From positions 1 to 59,056 of the forward strand of contig CAWBKK010000007.1 of assembly GCA_963789355.1 (NCBI GenBank): a stretch of 59,056 nt of DNA, written 5' to 3'. Shown one piece after another: positions 15,285 through 22,536 of the stretch. The stretch is from Gaiellasilicea sp963789355 (lineage in GTDB: Bacteria > Actinomycetota > Thermoleophilia > Gaiellales > Gaiellaceae). The notes below the pieces were generated by a model that saw only the letters and a program-made list of their open reading frames with translations, was not told the DNA's origin and did not search any database. Positions within the stretch are counted from its first letter, which is position 1; every line of letters begins with the position of its first letter. Both the position numbers and the translations under genes were made by a program.

Positions 15285-15560
15285 CTAGCGGAGTGCGCTC
15301 GCCTTGTAGCGCGAGCTCCAGTCGGCCTTCGGCGCGCGCTTACCGGAGGACCAGTCGGCCTTCGGCTTCTTGACGCCGGACGACCAGTCGGCCTTCGGCG
15401 TCTTCACACCCGACGACCAGTCGGCGTTCGGCGACTTGACGCCCGACGACCAGTCGGCGGCGAAGCCTGCGCCCGGCGCGATCGCAGCGACCGCGAACAC
15501 GGCCGAGCAGAGCACGATTCGGACACGCTTGGACGGAGCCTGCGGCTCAATCTTTCCCAT
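15285..15560 (-). CDS. Small exported protein built of 11-residue DWSSG repeats
   Basis: The 91-aa protein has a signal sequence (RVRIVLCSAVFAVAAIAPGA, probable cleavage after GFA). The mature part is almost entirely five tandem 11-residue units starting at residues 35, 46, 57, 68 and 79, with consensus ADWSSGVKxPK; the last two units vary (GKRAPK, RYK). The repeats are also visible as 33-nt DNA periodicity at 15306-15460. Each unit has Asp-Trp-Ser-Ser-Gly plus basic residues, giving a strongly cationic Trp-rich secreted peptide. I recognise no family. AAGGGGG precedes the ATG, and a 20-bp inverted repeat lies upstream at 15586-15605. Confidence 0.75.
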   Translation of the reverse strand: MGKIEPQAPSKRVRIVLCSAVFAVAAIAPGAGFAADWSSGVKSPNADWSSGVKTPKADWSSGVKKPKADWSSGKRAPKADWSSRYKASALR

Positions 15561-15585
15561 CTTGTCCCCCTTGCGGCGAGGTGAA

Positions 15586-15605
15586 CACGTGCATTCCTGC
15601 ACGTG
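15586..15605. promoter_or_regulatory. Perfect inverted repeat upstream of the DWSSG gene
   Basis: CACGTGCATTCCTGCACGTG: 8-bp arms with a 4-nt spacer, 26 nt upstream of the ATG at 15560. It could be a repressor operator or a 5'-UTR hairpin. Spacing to the start favours a leader hairpin or a site overlapping the transcription start. Confidence 0.5.
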
Positions 15606-15693
15606 CGACGACTCAGTCAGCATGACCAAAGTCGACGACAGCTGAATGCCCGAAACGGCGTGGTGCCGATCCCTCGGACTGCGTTGTGGGGAT

Positions 15694-15706
15694 CCCCGAT
15701 TCGGGG
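15694..15706 (-). terminator. Palindrome after trpA (possible terminator/operator)
   Basis: CCCCGA-T-TCGGGG lies 13 nt beyond the trpA stop on the minus strand, flanked by GGGATC and TAGCCC. It may end the trp transcript. Its GGGGTA edge resembles other CCCGAAnGGGGTA-like sites in the window. Confidence 0.35.
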
Positions 15707-15718
15707 TAGCCCAGCGAC

Positions 15719-16426
15719 CTACGCGATGTCGTCGAGTGCGTCCCGGAGCGTCCGCACGTAGTCGCGCAGCGCGCCCGGGCCGTCGTCGGCCGCCTCGAGC
15801 GCGCGGGAGCCGACGACGACGCCGTCGGTGAGCTCTGCGGCGGCCCGGGCGTCGGCGGGCGTCGAGATCCCGAAGCCCGCGTAGAGGTCGACCCCGGGCG
15901 CAGCCGCACGCGCGCGTTCCGCGAGCCCGGCGAGCGACGACGAGAGCCCCGAGCGTGCGCCGGTCGTCCCCGTCACCGTCACGAGGTAGAGCCAGCCGTC
16001 GGTCTCCGCGCCGGCGAGCCGGAGGCGCTCGTCGGTCGAGGTCGGTGCGACGAGCTGGATCCGGCGGAGACCCGGCCGGTCGCCGGCAGGGAGGTCGGCG
16101 ACGATCAAGCCCGACGCGCCGGCCGCTCTGGCGTCTTCGGCGAACCGATCCCAGCCGTAGGCCTCCAGGAGCGAGGAGTACGTCATCGGCACGAGCGGCA
16201 CCTCGACACGGTCGCGGACGGCGGCGAGGCATTCGAGGCACGCCTTCGTCCGCATCCCCTGCGCGAGCGCCTTCTCGGCGGCCCGTCGGATCACGGGGCC
16301 GTCCGCGAGCGGGTCGGAGAAGGGGAAGCCGAGCTCGACGACGTCCGCGCCGCCCTCGACCGCCGCCTCGGCGAGATCGGGCGTGTCCGGCCCCGACATC
16401 AGGTAGATCGCGAGTGCCTTGCTCAT
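15719..16426 (-). CDS. trpA: Tryptophan synthase alpha chain
   Basis: The 235-aa TIM barrel starts directly at IYLMSGPDTPDLAEAAVEGG. It has the family signature VVELGFPFSDPLADGPVIRR with the first catalytic Glu (E31 region). Asp is lost in the usual PYDD loop but present as SGPDTPD. LVPMTYSSLLEAYGWDRFAE and GLIVADLPAG follow. It cleaves indole-3-glycerol phosphate to indole and glyceraldehyde 3-phosphate and channels indole to TrpB. It is shorter than the usual 260-270 aa because the N-terminal lead is trimmed. Its ATG overlaps the trpB stop (ATGA). It is the last gene of the trp operon. Confidence 0.92.
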   Translation of the reverse strand: MSKALAIYLMSGPDTPDLAEAAVEGGADVVELGFPFSDPLADGPVIRRAAEKALAQGMRTKACLECLAAVRDRVEVPLVPMTYSSLLEAYGWDRFAEDARAAGASGLIVADLPAGDRPGLRRIQLVAPTSTDERLRLAGAETDGWLYLVTVTGTTGARSGLSSSLAGLAERARAAAPGVDLYAGFGISTPADARAAAELTDGVVVGSRALEAADDGPGALRDYVRTLRDALDDIA

Positions 16427-17541
16427 CCGTTGCGCGCGAGCACTTCGGCGAGATCCTTGTCCCCGCGCCCGGAGAGGCAGACGAGGACGAGCTCGGCGTC
16501 GAGATCCTCCACCCGCGCGAGCGCGTGCGCGGGCTCGAGCGCCGGGATGATCCCCTCCGTCCGCGTCAGGCGGCGGAATGCCTCGAGCGCCTCCTCGTCG
16601 GTCGTGCCGACGTAGCGGGCGCGGCCGGTGTCGCGCAGGTGCGCGTGCTCGGGGCCGACGCCGGGATAGTCCAGCCCCGCCGAGATTGAGTGCGCGTCCG
16701 CGATCTGGCCGTCCTCGTCGGCGAGCACGGAGGAGCGCGACCCGTGGAGCACGCCCGCGCGCCCGGTGCCGAGGCTCGCCGCGCCGGCCGCCTCGACGCC
16801 GACGATCTCGACGTCGGCATCGTCGAGGAAGCCGGCGAACATCCCGATCGCGTTCGAGCCGCCCCCGACGCAGGCGATCACGGCGTCCGGCAGCCGGCCC
16901 TCCACCTCGAGGATCTGTGCGCGCGACTCGCGGCCGATCACCGCCTGCAGCTCGCGGACGATCGCCGGGTACGGCGCCGGCCCGACGCAGGAGCCGATCA
17001 GGTAGTGCGTCGTCTCGACGTTCGTGATCCAGTCGCGGATCGCCTCGCTCGTCGCCTCCTTCAGCGTCTTCGTCCCGAACTCGACCGGACGCACCTCGGC
17101 GCCGAGCAGGCCCATCCGCTCGACGTTGGGCTTCTGCCGCCGCATGTCCTCGGAGCCCATGTAGACGATGCACTCGAGCCCGAAGCGGGCGCAGACGGTC
17201 GCGGTCGCGACGCCGTGCTGGCCGGCGCCGGTCTCGGCGACGATCCGCCGCTTGCCGAGCCGCCGGGCGAGGACGGCCTGACCCAGGGCGTTGTTCAGCT
17301 TGTGCGCGCCCGTGTGCAGCAGGTCCTCGCGCTTCAGGTAGAGGCGTTTCGCGGGCGCGAAGCGCTCGGCGCGGGTGAGCGGCGTCGGCCGGCCGGCGTA
17401 GGTCGTCGCCAAGCCGTCCAGCTCGGCGCGGAAGCGCCCGTCCGCGAGGGCGTCCTCCCACGCGGCCGTGAGCTCGTCGAGGGCCGGGATCAGCGTCTCG
17501 GGGACATAGCGGCCGCCGTACGCACCGTAGGTCTCCGTCAC
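16423..17541 (-). CDS. trpB: Tryptophan synthase beta chain
   Basis: The 372-aa PLP enzyme starts at GTG (VTETYGAYGGRYVPETLIPA) in a GTGA overlap with the fused trpCF gene. The PLP lysine is in HTGAHKLNNALGQ. ETGAGQHGVATATVCARFGL binds the substrate carboxylate, GGGSNAIGMF binds phosphate, and SAGLDYPGVGPEHAHL is conserved. It condenses indole with serine to give tryptophan. It is slightly short at the N-terminus but complete in all catalytic segments. An in-frame upstream ATG would extend far into trpCF and is not used. Confidence 0.95.
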   Translation of the reverse strand: MTETYGAYGGRYVPETLIPALDELTAAWEDALADGRFRAELDGLATTYAGRPTPLTRAERFAPAKRLYLKREDLLHTGAHKLNNALGQAVLARRLGKRRIVAETGAGQHGVATATVCARFGLECIVYMGSEDMRRQKPNVERMGLLGAEVRPVEFGTKTLKEATSEAIRDWITNVETTHYLIGSCVGPAPYPAIVRELQAVIGRESRAQILEVEGRLPDAVIACVGGGSNAIGMFAGFLDDADVEIVGVEAAGAASLGTGRAGVLHGSRSSVLADEDGQIADAHSISAGLDYPGVGPEHAHLRDTGRARYVGTTDEEALEAFRRLTRTEGIIPALEPAHALARVEDLDAELVLVCLSGRGDKDLAEVLARNG

Positions 17542-18695
17542 GACTGGGCCGCCTCGACGTACGCGCGCACCTTTGCGGGATCCTTGATCCCGGGCGAAGA
17601 CTCGAGCCGCGAGGCTGCGTCGACGGCCCACGGGCGGACGCGCTGGATCGCCTCGGAGACGTTGTCCGCCGCCAGCTTCCCCGCCAGAACGATCCGTCCT
17701 TGCTCGGCGGCGGCTCGATTCCAGTGCTCGGAGTCCTCCTGCTCCCAGGGCAGGTCGAGGAGCCGTGCGACCTGCTCTCCCTCGCGTAGGAGGACGCCGT
17801 TCCGGCCCCGCACTCGGCCCTCCTCCCGCTCGTGCACCTGATCGAGGGGCGCCGCGCTCGTACCCGCTTCTCCGACCCAGACGGCGACCGCAAGCAGCTC
17901 GTCGGGGACGGAGAGCACGTCCGTCGCCGCCCGGGGGCTCTCCGGCGCGAGGATGAACCCGGCGAGATCGGCGCCCGCCTCTGCAGCGACGACGACGTCC
18001 TCCTCGCGCGTCAGTCCGCAGACCTTGACGAGGGGGCGCCGGAGCAGCTCGCGCAGCTTCGCGGCGGGATCGGGCGCCTGCATCAGCGTCGAGCCGACGA
18101 GGATCGCGTCGGCGCCGGCGAGCTCCGCCGCGGCGCCCTGGGCGCGAGTACGGATGCCGCTCTCGGCGATCGCGATCCTGTCGGCGGGGATCCGCGCGAC
18201 GAGAGCCAGCTGAGCGGCGCGGTCGATCTCGAAGGTCGCGAGGTCGCGCGCGTTGACGCCGATCACCGGCGCTCCGAGGACAACTGCACGCTCGAGCTCG
18301 GCAGCGTCGTGCGCTTCGACGAGCGTGTCCAGACCGAGGTCGCCGGCGAGCTCGATCAGGTTGCGGACCTGTGCGTCGTCGAGGTCGCGCAGCAGCAGCA
18401 GCACGGCGTCGGCGCCGGCCTCCTTCGCGGTCCTTAGGTGCTCCTCGGTCGAGAAGAAGCCCTTGGCGAGCAGCGGAACGGCCGAGCTCGCGCGCGCTGC
18501 GCGGAGGTCTTCCCAGGTGCCCCCGAAGCGCTCGTCGACGAGGACGGAAACGGCGGCGGCGCCGGCGAGGGCGTACTCGCGGGCGATCCGGGCCGGGTCG
18601 GCGTCCGGGCGGATGTCGCCGAGCGAAGGGGAACGCCGCTTGATCTCGGCGATCGCCCCGAGACCGGGACCGGCGAGGGCGTCGCTAAACCGCAT
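17538..18695 (-). CDS. trpC-trpF: Fused indole-3-glycerol-phosphate synthase / phosphoribosylanthranilate isomerase
   Basis: The 385-aa protein joins two barrels. Residues 1 to about 217 are TrpC: IAEIKRRSPSLGDI with catalytic Lys, LLAKGFF, VLLLLRDL, DTLVEAHD, VIGVNARDL, IAESGIRT and ILVGSTLM. Residues about 218-385 are TrpF: LVKVCGLTREEDVVVAAEAG with catalytic Cys, and WAVDAASRLESSPGIKDPAK. They catalyse consecutive steps in tryptophan synthesis in C-F order. The TrpF half is degenerate: the phosphate loop AGGL reads AGKL, and the middle region HEREEGRVRGRNGV is unusual. TrpC lacks the usual N-terminal helix. The start overlaps the trpD end by 11 bp. Confidence 0.9.
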   Translation of the reverse strand: MRFSDALAGPGLGAIAEIKRRSPSLGDIRPDADPARIAREYALAGAAAVSVLVDERFGGTWEDLRAARASSAVPLLAKGFFSTEEHLRTAKEAGADAVLLLLRDLDDAQVRNLIELAGDLGLDTLVEAHDAAELERAVVLGAPVIGVNARDLATFEIDRAAQLALVARIPADRIAIAESGIRTRAQGAAAELAGADAILVGSTLMQAPDPAAKLRELLRRPLVKVCGLTREEDVVVAAEAGADLAGFILAPESPRAATDVLSVPDELLAVAVWVGEAGTSAAPLDQVHEREEGRVRGRNGVLLREGEQVARLLDLPWEQEDSEHWNRAAAEQGRIVLAGKLAADNVSEAIQRVRPWAVDAASRLESSPGIKDPAKVRAYVEAAQS

Positions 18696-19698
18696 TCGTG
18701 AACCTCGTCAGCTCGTCGAGCCGGGCGGCTGCGGCACCGGAGTCGACGGCGGTCCGCGCGAGCTCGAGCCCGTCGCGGAGGTCGGCCGCGTGACCTGCTG
18801 CGGCGATCGCGCCGGCGGCGTTGAGCAGGATCGCGTCGCGGCGCCCGCCGGTCGCGCCCGCGAAGACGTCGCGAATCGCCCGGGCGTTCTCCGCCGCGGA
18901 GCCGCCGCGCAGCTCGTCCGGGTCGCAGCGTTCGACGCCGAGGTCGAGGGGATCGATCACGCGGGCTCGGACGTCGCCGTCGACCACCTCGCAGACGTCG
19001 TTCAGCCCGGCGGGGGAGAGCTCGTCGATCCCGTGGGCGCCGTGGACGACGAATGCGCGGCGGGCGCCCAGCTGCGCCAGCACGTCCGCAATCGTGCGCA
19101 CGAGCGGCTTCGAATAGACGCCGATCACCTGGGCGCGCGCCCCGGCGGGGTTCGTGAGCGGGCCGAGCACGTTGAACACGGTACGCGCCGCGAGCTCACG
19201 CCGGACGGGCGCGGCGTGTCGCATCGCGGGATGGTGCGAGGGCGCGAACATGAAGCCGAAGCCCAGCTCGTCGATCGACTGCGCGATCCGCTCGGGCGGC
19301 TGCTCGAGTCGGAAGCCGAGCGCCTCGAGCACGTCTGCCGAGCCGGACGCCGACGAGACGGCGCGGTTGCCGTGCTTCGCGACGCCTGCTCCGGCCGCCG
19401 CGGCGACGATCGCGGCCGCAGTCGAGATGTTGATCGTGCCGGCGCCGTCGCCGCCGGTGCCGGCGGTGTCGACGAGGTCGTCGCGGCGCGGATGCACCGG
19501 GAGGACGTGCTCGCGCATCGCCTCGGCGCAGCCCGCGATCTCGTCGGCGGTCTCGCCTTTCAGCCGCAGCGCCACGAGGAAGCCGCCGATCTGAGCCGGG
19601 GTCGCGTCGCCGCGCATGATCTCGCCCATCACCTCGCGACAGCGAGGCCGGCCGAGCTCCTTGCCGTCGAGCAGGTCGGCCAGCGCCTCCTGGATCAC
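18685..19698 (-). CDS. trpD: Anthranilate phosphoribosyltransferase
   Basis: The 337-aa enzyme starts at GTG (VIQEALADLLDGKELGRPRC) in a GTGA overlap with trpG. Family motifs are GDATPAQIGGFLVALRLKGE, DTAGTGGDGAGTINISTAAA (PRPP binding), GVAKHGNRAVSSASGSADVL, FMFAPSHHPAMRH, FNVLGPLTNPAGA and the acidic VIDPLDLGVE. It transfers phosphoribosyl from PRPP to anthranilate. Length and all substrate-binding segments are standard. Confidence 0.95.
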   Translation of the reverse strand: MIQEALADLLDGKELGRPRCREVMGEIMRGDATPAQIGGFLVALRLKGETADEIAGCAEAMREHVLPVHPRRDDLVDTAGTGGDGAGTINISTAAAIVAAAAGAGVAKHGNRAVSSASGSADVLEALGFRLEQPPERIAQSIDELGFGFMFAPSHHPAMRHAAPVRRELAARTVFNVLGPLTNPAGARAQVIGVYSKPLVRTIADVLAQLGARRAFVVHGAHGIDELSPAGLNDVCEVVDGDVRARVIDPLDLGVERCDPDELRGGSAAENARAIRDVFAGATGGRRDAILLNAAGAIAAAGHAADLRDGLELARTAVDSGAAAARLDELTRFTNAV

Positions 19699-20255
19699 GT
19701 CCGCTCCAGGAAGTTGCGGCCGAGCTGCGGGCCGAGCGGCGTCAGCACCGACTCGGGATGGAACTGAACGCCTTCGATCGGCAGCTCGCGGTGGCGAACG
19801 CCCATCACCTCGCCGTCGGCCGTGCGCGAGGTCACCTCGAGCTCCTCGGGGACCGTGGTCGCGGCGAGCGAGTGATAGCGGCCGACGTCGAACGTGTCGG
19901 GGAGCCCGGCGAAGACGCCCTTGCCGTCGTGCTCGACCGGCGACGCTTTCCCGTGCAGGAGCGCCCTCGCCTGGCCGACCTCGCCGCCGAACGCCTCGAC
20001 GATCGCCTGGTGGCCGAGGCAGACACCGAGCGTCGGCACTCGCGGACCGAGCCGCCGGATCAGCTCGACCGAGATGCCGGCGTTCTCCGGCCGGCCGGGG
20101 CCGGGGGAGATGACGAGGTGCGTCGGCGCGAGCGCCTCGGCCTCGTCCGCCGTGATCGCGTCGTTCCGGAAGACCCGTACCTCGGCGCCGAGCTCCTCGA
20201 AGAGGTGGACGAGGTTGTAGGTGAAGCTGTCGTAGTTGTCGAGCATGAGGAGCAT
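19695..20255 (-). CDS. trpG: Anthranilate synthase glutamine amidotransferase subunit
   Basis: The 186-aa class I glutamine amidotransferase begins MLLMLDNYDSFTYNLVHLFE. It has the oxyanion loop ISPGPGRPENAG, nucleophile Cys in LGVCLGHQAI, and the His/Glu pair in EGVQFHPESVL. It supplies ammonia to TrpE and may also serve PabB. The gene sits directly after trpE and overlaps trpD by 4 bp. No separate pabA is visible in the window, so dual use is possible. Confidence 0.95.
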   Translation of the reverse strand: MLLMLDNYDSFTYNLVHLFEELGAEVRVFRNDAITADEAEALAPTHLVISPGPGRPENAGISVELIRRLGPRVPTLGVCLGHQAIVEAFGGEVGQARALLHGKASPVEHDGKGVFAGLPDTFDVGRYHSLAATTVPEELEVTSRTADGEVMGVRHRELPIEGVQFHPESVLTPLGPQLGRNFLERT

Positions 20256-21476
20256 CTAGGCGCCCTTCTCGGCGAGGTCGATCGCGGCTTCGAGCGCGGC
20301 GAGCTTGGACAGGCACTCGCGGTGCTCGGCTGCCGGATCCGAGTCTGCCACGATGCCTGCTCCCGCCTGCAGGCGCGCGAGGCCGTCCTGGAGGACGATC
20401 GTGCGGATCGCGATGCAGGTATCCATCGTTCCGCCCGGGAGGACGTAGCCGACGGCACCGGCGTAGGGGCCGCGACGGTAGTCCTCGAGCTCGGTGACGA
20501 TCTGCATCGCGCGCACCTTCGGCGCGCCGGAGACGGTGCCCGCGGGGAAGCAGGCGCGGAGGAGGTCGAACGCGGTCACACCCTCGCGCAGCTCACCGGT
20601 CACCTCCGAGACGAGATGCGTGACGTGGGAGAACCGCTCCGGCTCGAGGAACCGCTCGACGTGGACGGTGGCGGGCTTGCAGACCCTCGAGAGATCGTTG
20701 CGGCCGAGGTCGACGAGCATCACGTGCTCCGCCCGATCCTTCTCCGACGTGAGCAGTCGCTCGGCGTCGCCGTCGCCCGGATGCGTGGTGCCGGCAATCG
20801 GGTTGAGGCTGGCTCGACCCTCCTCGCACTTGACGAGCGTCTCGGGGCTCGAGCCGACGAGCGCAAGCTCTCCGAGCTCGAGCAGGAAGAGGTACGGGGA
20901 GGGATTGACGCGGCGGAGCGCCCGGTAGAGCTCGAGGGCCGAGGCGGACGTCCGTCGCTCCGCGCGCTGCGAGAGCACGACCTGAAAGGCATCCCCGTCT
21001 TGGATGTACTGCCTGATCCGCTCCACGCCCTCTTCGTACGTGGCCTGATCGGGCGTCCGCCGCATGGTTGAGCGCTCCGAGGGGGGATTGTGTTTCTGAA
21101 ACACAAGCTCCCCTTCGAGGCGCGCTGCGATCGCCCCGGCGGCTCCCGCCAGCACCTCGGCCGTGCCGCTGCCGTGGTCGAAACGGACGAGCGTCTCGGC
21201 GACGACGAAACGGCTCTCCGGCAGGTCGGGCCCGTCGGCAGGGAGCGTCACCGTCGGCTCGAGCTTGGCCACGTGGTCGTAGCCGAGATAGCCGACGACG
21301 GGCGCGTCGAGCTGCTCCGCCTCCTCGAACGAGACGAGCCGCGTCCCCGAGCCGATGAAGGAATGACGTCCGAGCCGGCCCTGCTCGACCGACTCGAGCA
21401 GGAAGCTCGCTGTCGCGCCCTCGCGCAGCCGCAGGTACGCGCCGAGCGGGGTCAGAAGGTCGGTGGTGATGCTCAC
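20256..21476 (-). CDS. trpE: Anthranilate synthase component I (short form)
   Basis: The 406-aa protein starts at GTG. Its C-terminal chorismate-binding domain is complete: YEEGVERIRQYIQDGDAFQV, NPSPYLFLLELGE, SSPETLVK, PIAGTTHPGDGD, DLGRNDLSRVCKPATVHVER, AGTVSGAPKVRAMQIV, YAGAVGYVLPGG and AGAGIVADSDP. The N-terminal domain is compact (family members are about 490-520 aa), but the feedback-type LLES segment is present (FLLESVEQGRLGRHSFIG). A palindrome at 21088-21106 encodes VFQKHN in the linker between domains. It converts chorismate plus ammonia to anthranilate. It is the first gene of the operon. Confidence 0.93.
   Translation of the reverse strand: MSITTDLLTPLGAYLRLREGATASFLLESVEQGRLGRHSFIGSGTRLVSFEEAEQLDAPVVGYLGYDHVAKLEPTVTLPADGPDLPESRFVVAETLVRFDHGSGTAEVLAGAAGAIAARLEGELVFQKHNPPSERSTMRRTPDQATYEEGVERIRQYIQDGDAFQVVLSQRAERRTSASALELYRALRRVNPSPYLFLLELGELALVGSSPETLVKCEEGRASLNPIAGTTHPGDGDAERLLTSEKDRAEHVMLVDLGRNDLSRVCKPATVHVERFLEPERFSHVTHLVSEVTGELREGVTAFDLLRACFPAGTVSGAPKVRAMQIVTELEDYRRGPYAGAVGYVLPGGTMDTCIAIRTIVLQDGLARLQAGAGIVADSDPAAEHRECLSKLAALEAAIDLAEKGA
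21088..21106. repeat. Perfect odd-centred palindrome inside trpE
   Basis: TTGTGTTTC-T-GAAACACAA, 9-bp arms, lies in the interdomain linker of trpE and is translated as VFQKHN. It is AT-rich against a very GC-rich gene and closely resembles TTGTGTTGA-A-TCAACACAA at 28373-28391. Confidence 0.6.
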
Positions 21477-21494
21477 GGTCGGGCGACGGTAGCC

Positions 21495-21509
21495 GCAGTT
21501 CTAGACTGC
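21495..21509. promoter_or_regulatory. Inverted repeat in the trpE/M42 divergent promoter region
   Basis: GCAGT-TCTAG-ACTGC lies in the 38-bp gap between divergent trpE and the M42 gene, overlapping the TAGACT box of the latter. It is a candidate operator. The gap is too short for an attenuator leader. Confidence 0.3.
21502..21507 (+). promoter_or_regulatory. -10 box (TAGACT), leaderless-type
   Basis: TAGACT ends 7 nt before the ATG at 21515 and no Shine-Dalgarno intervenes, so the M42 transcript probably begins at or next to the start codon. Confidence 0.45.
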
Positions 21510-21514
21510 GCGCA

Positions 21515-22527
21515 ATGTCGATCCCCGCCACTCTCGACGCCCTGCTGCGTGCGCACGGGCCGTCGGGGCACGAGCAGCTCGCCTTCGATGCCGTCCGCGA
21601 GGCTGTCGGCGACGTCGCCGAGATCGAGAGCGACTCGGTCGGCAACCTGATCGCCCGCCGTCGGGGTGACGGGCCGCTGCTGGCGCTCTTCGCGCACCTC
21701 GACGTCATCGGCGCCGCGGTTGCCCACGTCGCCGACGACGCGCTCATCGCGGTCCACCGGCTCGGCAGCTGGCGTGCGAACGTCGCGTACGGCCAGCGGA
21801 TCGAGATCAGAACGAAGGACGGCGCCGTTCCCGGCGTGATCGCCCGCAAGGTGAAGGACAACGAGAAGGTCGAGTGGGAGCAGCTCTATGTCGACATCGG
21901 CGCGAAGGACGGCAAGGAGGCGCGCGGCGCTCGTCGCGCCCGGCGACCCGATGGTGCTCGTCTCGCCGCCGCTCGAGCTCGCGAACGGGCGCGTGTCTTC
22001 GCGGACGCTGGACAACCGCGCCGGCGTCTACGTCGCGCTCGAGACGCTTCGCCGCACAGAGGGCGCGAATGTCGCCGTCGTCGCTGCCGCGCAGGAGGAG
22101 CTCGGCGCCCACGGCGCGATGGCGGCGGCGCACGCGGCTCCGTCCCGACGTTGCGGTCGCGATCGACGTCACCTACGCGACCGACGTTCCCGGCGACGAC
22201 CCCGGTACCGGCGGTCATCACGCGCTCGGCGGCGGCGCCGCGATCTTCCGCGGCCCTGCGGTCAATCCGCGCGTCTTCGAGCTGCTGGTGGAGGCGGCGC
22301 GCGCGGAGGGAATCGACCACACGATCGAGGCCGGTGCGAAGACGTACACGGACGCGGACGTCGCGTTCTCGTCTCGTGAGGGGATCCCGACGGGGCTGAT
22401 CTCGATCCCGCTCCGCCACATGCACTCGCCGATCGAGATCGTCGAGCTCGCAGATCTCGAGGCCTGCGTCCGGCTGCTCGTCGCGTTCACCGGCCGGTTG
22501 GAGCCCGGGGCTTCGTACGCCCGGTAG
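21515..22527 (+). pseudogene. M42-family metallopeptidase, broken by two frameshifts
   Basis: Three reading frames together encode one M42 (glutamyl aminopeptidase/endoglucanase-like) protein of about 336 aa. Frame one runs from MSIPATLDALLRAHGPSGHE through FAHLDVIG to DGKEAR. An extra base within about 21921-21929 shifts to ALVAPGDPMVLVSPPLE, LDNRAGVYVALE and AAQEELGAHGAMAAAH. A second extra base near 22134 shifts to RLRPDVAVAIDVTYATD, ending LISIPLRHMHSPIEIVELAD. All metal ligands (H, D, EE, D, H) survive. Both lesions are single-base gains in GC runs, so sequencing error is as likely as true decay. If intact, it would be a cytosolic aminopeptidase. Confidence 0.82.
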
Positions 22528-22530
22528 ATT
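22525..22530 (+). promoter_or_regulatory. -10 box (TAGATT), leaderless-type
   Basis: TAGATT ends 6 nt before the thiolase ATG at 22537, immediately after the M42 stop. The spacing fits transcription starting at the ATG. Confidence 0.45.
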
Positions 22531-22536
22531 CAGAGC

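Noticed and set aside
15370..15645. Repetitive plus-strand peptide TPDDQSAFG
   Set aside because: Antisense of the DWSSG repeats; no start signal, and the minus-strand frame has the signal peptide and ribosome-binding site.
21477..21514. trp attenuator or T-box leader
   Set aside because: Only 38 bp separate trpE from the divergent M42 gene, too short for a leader peptide or T-box.
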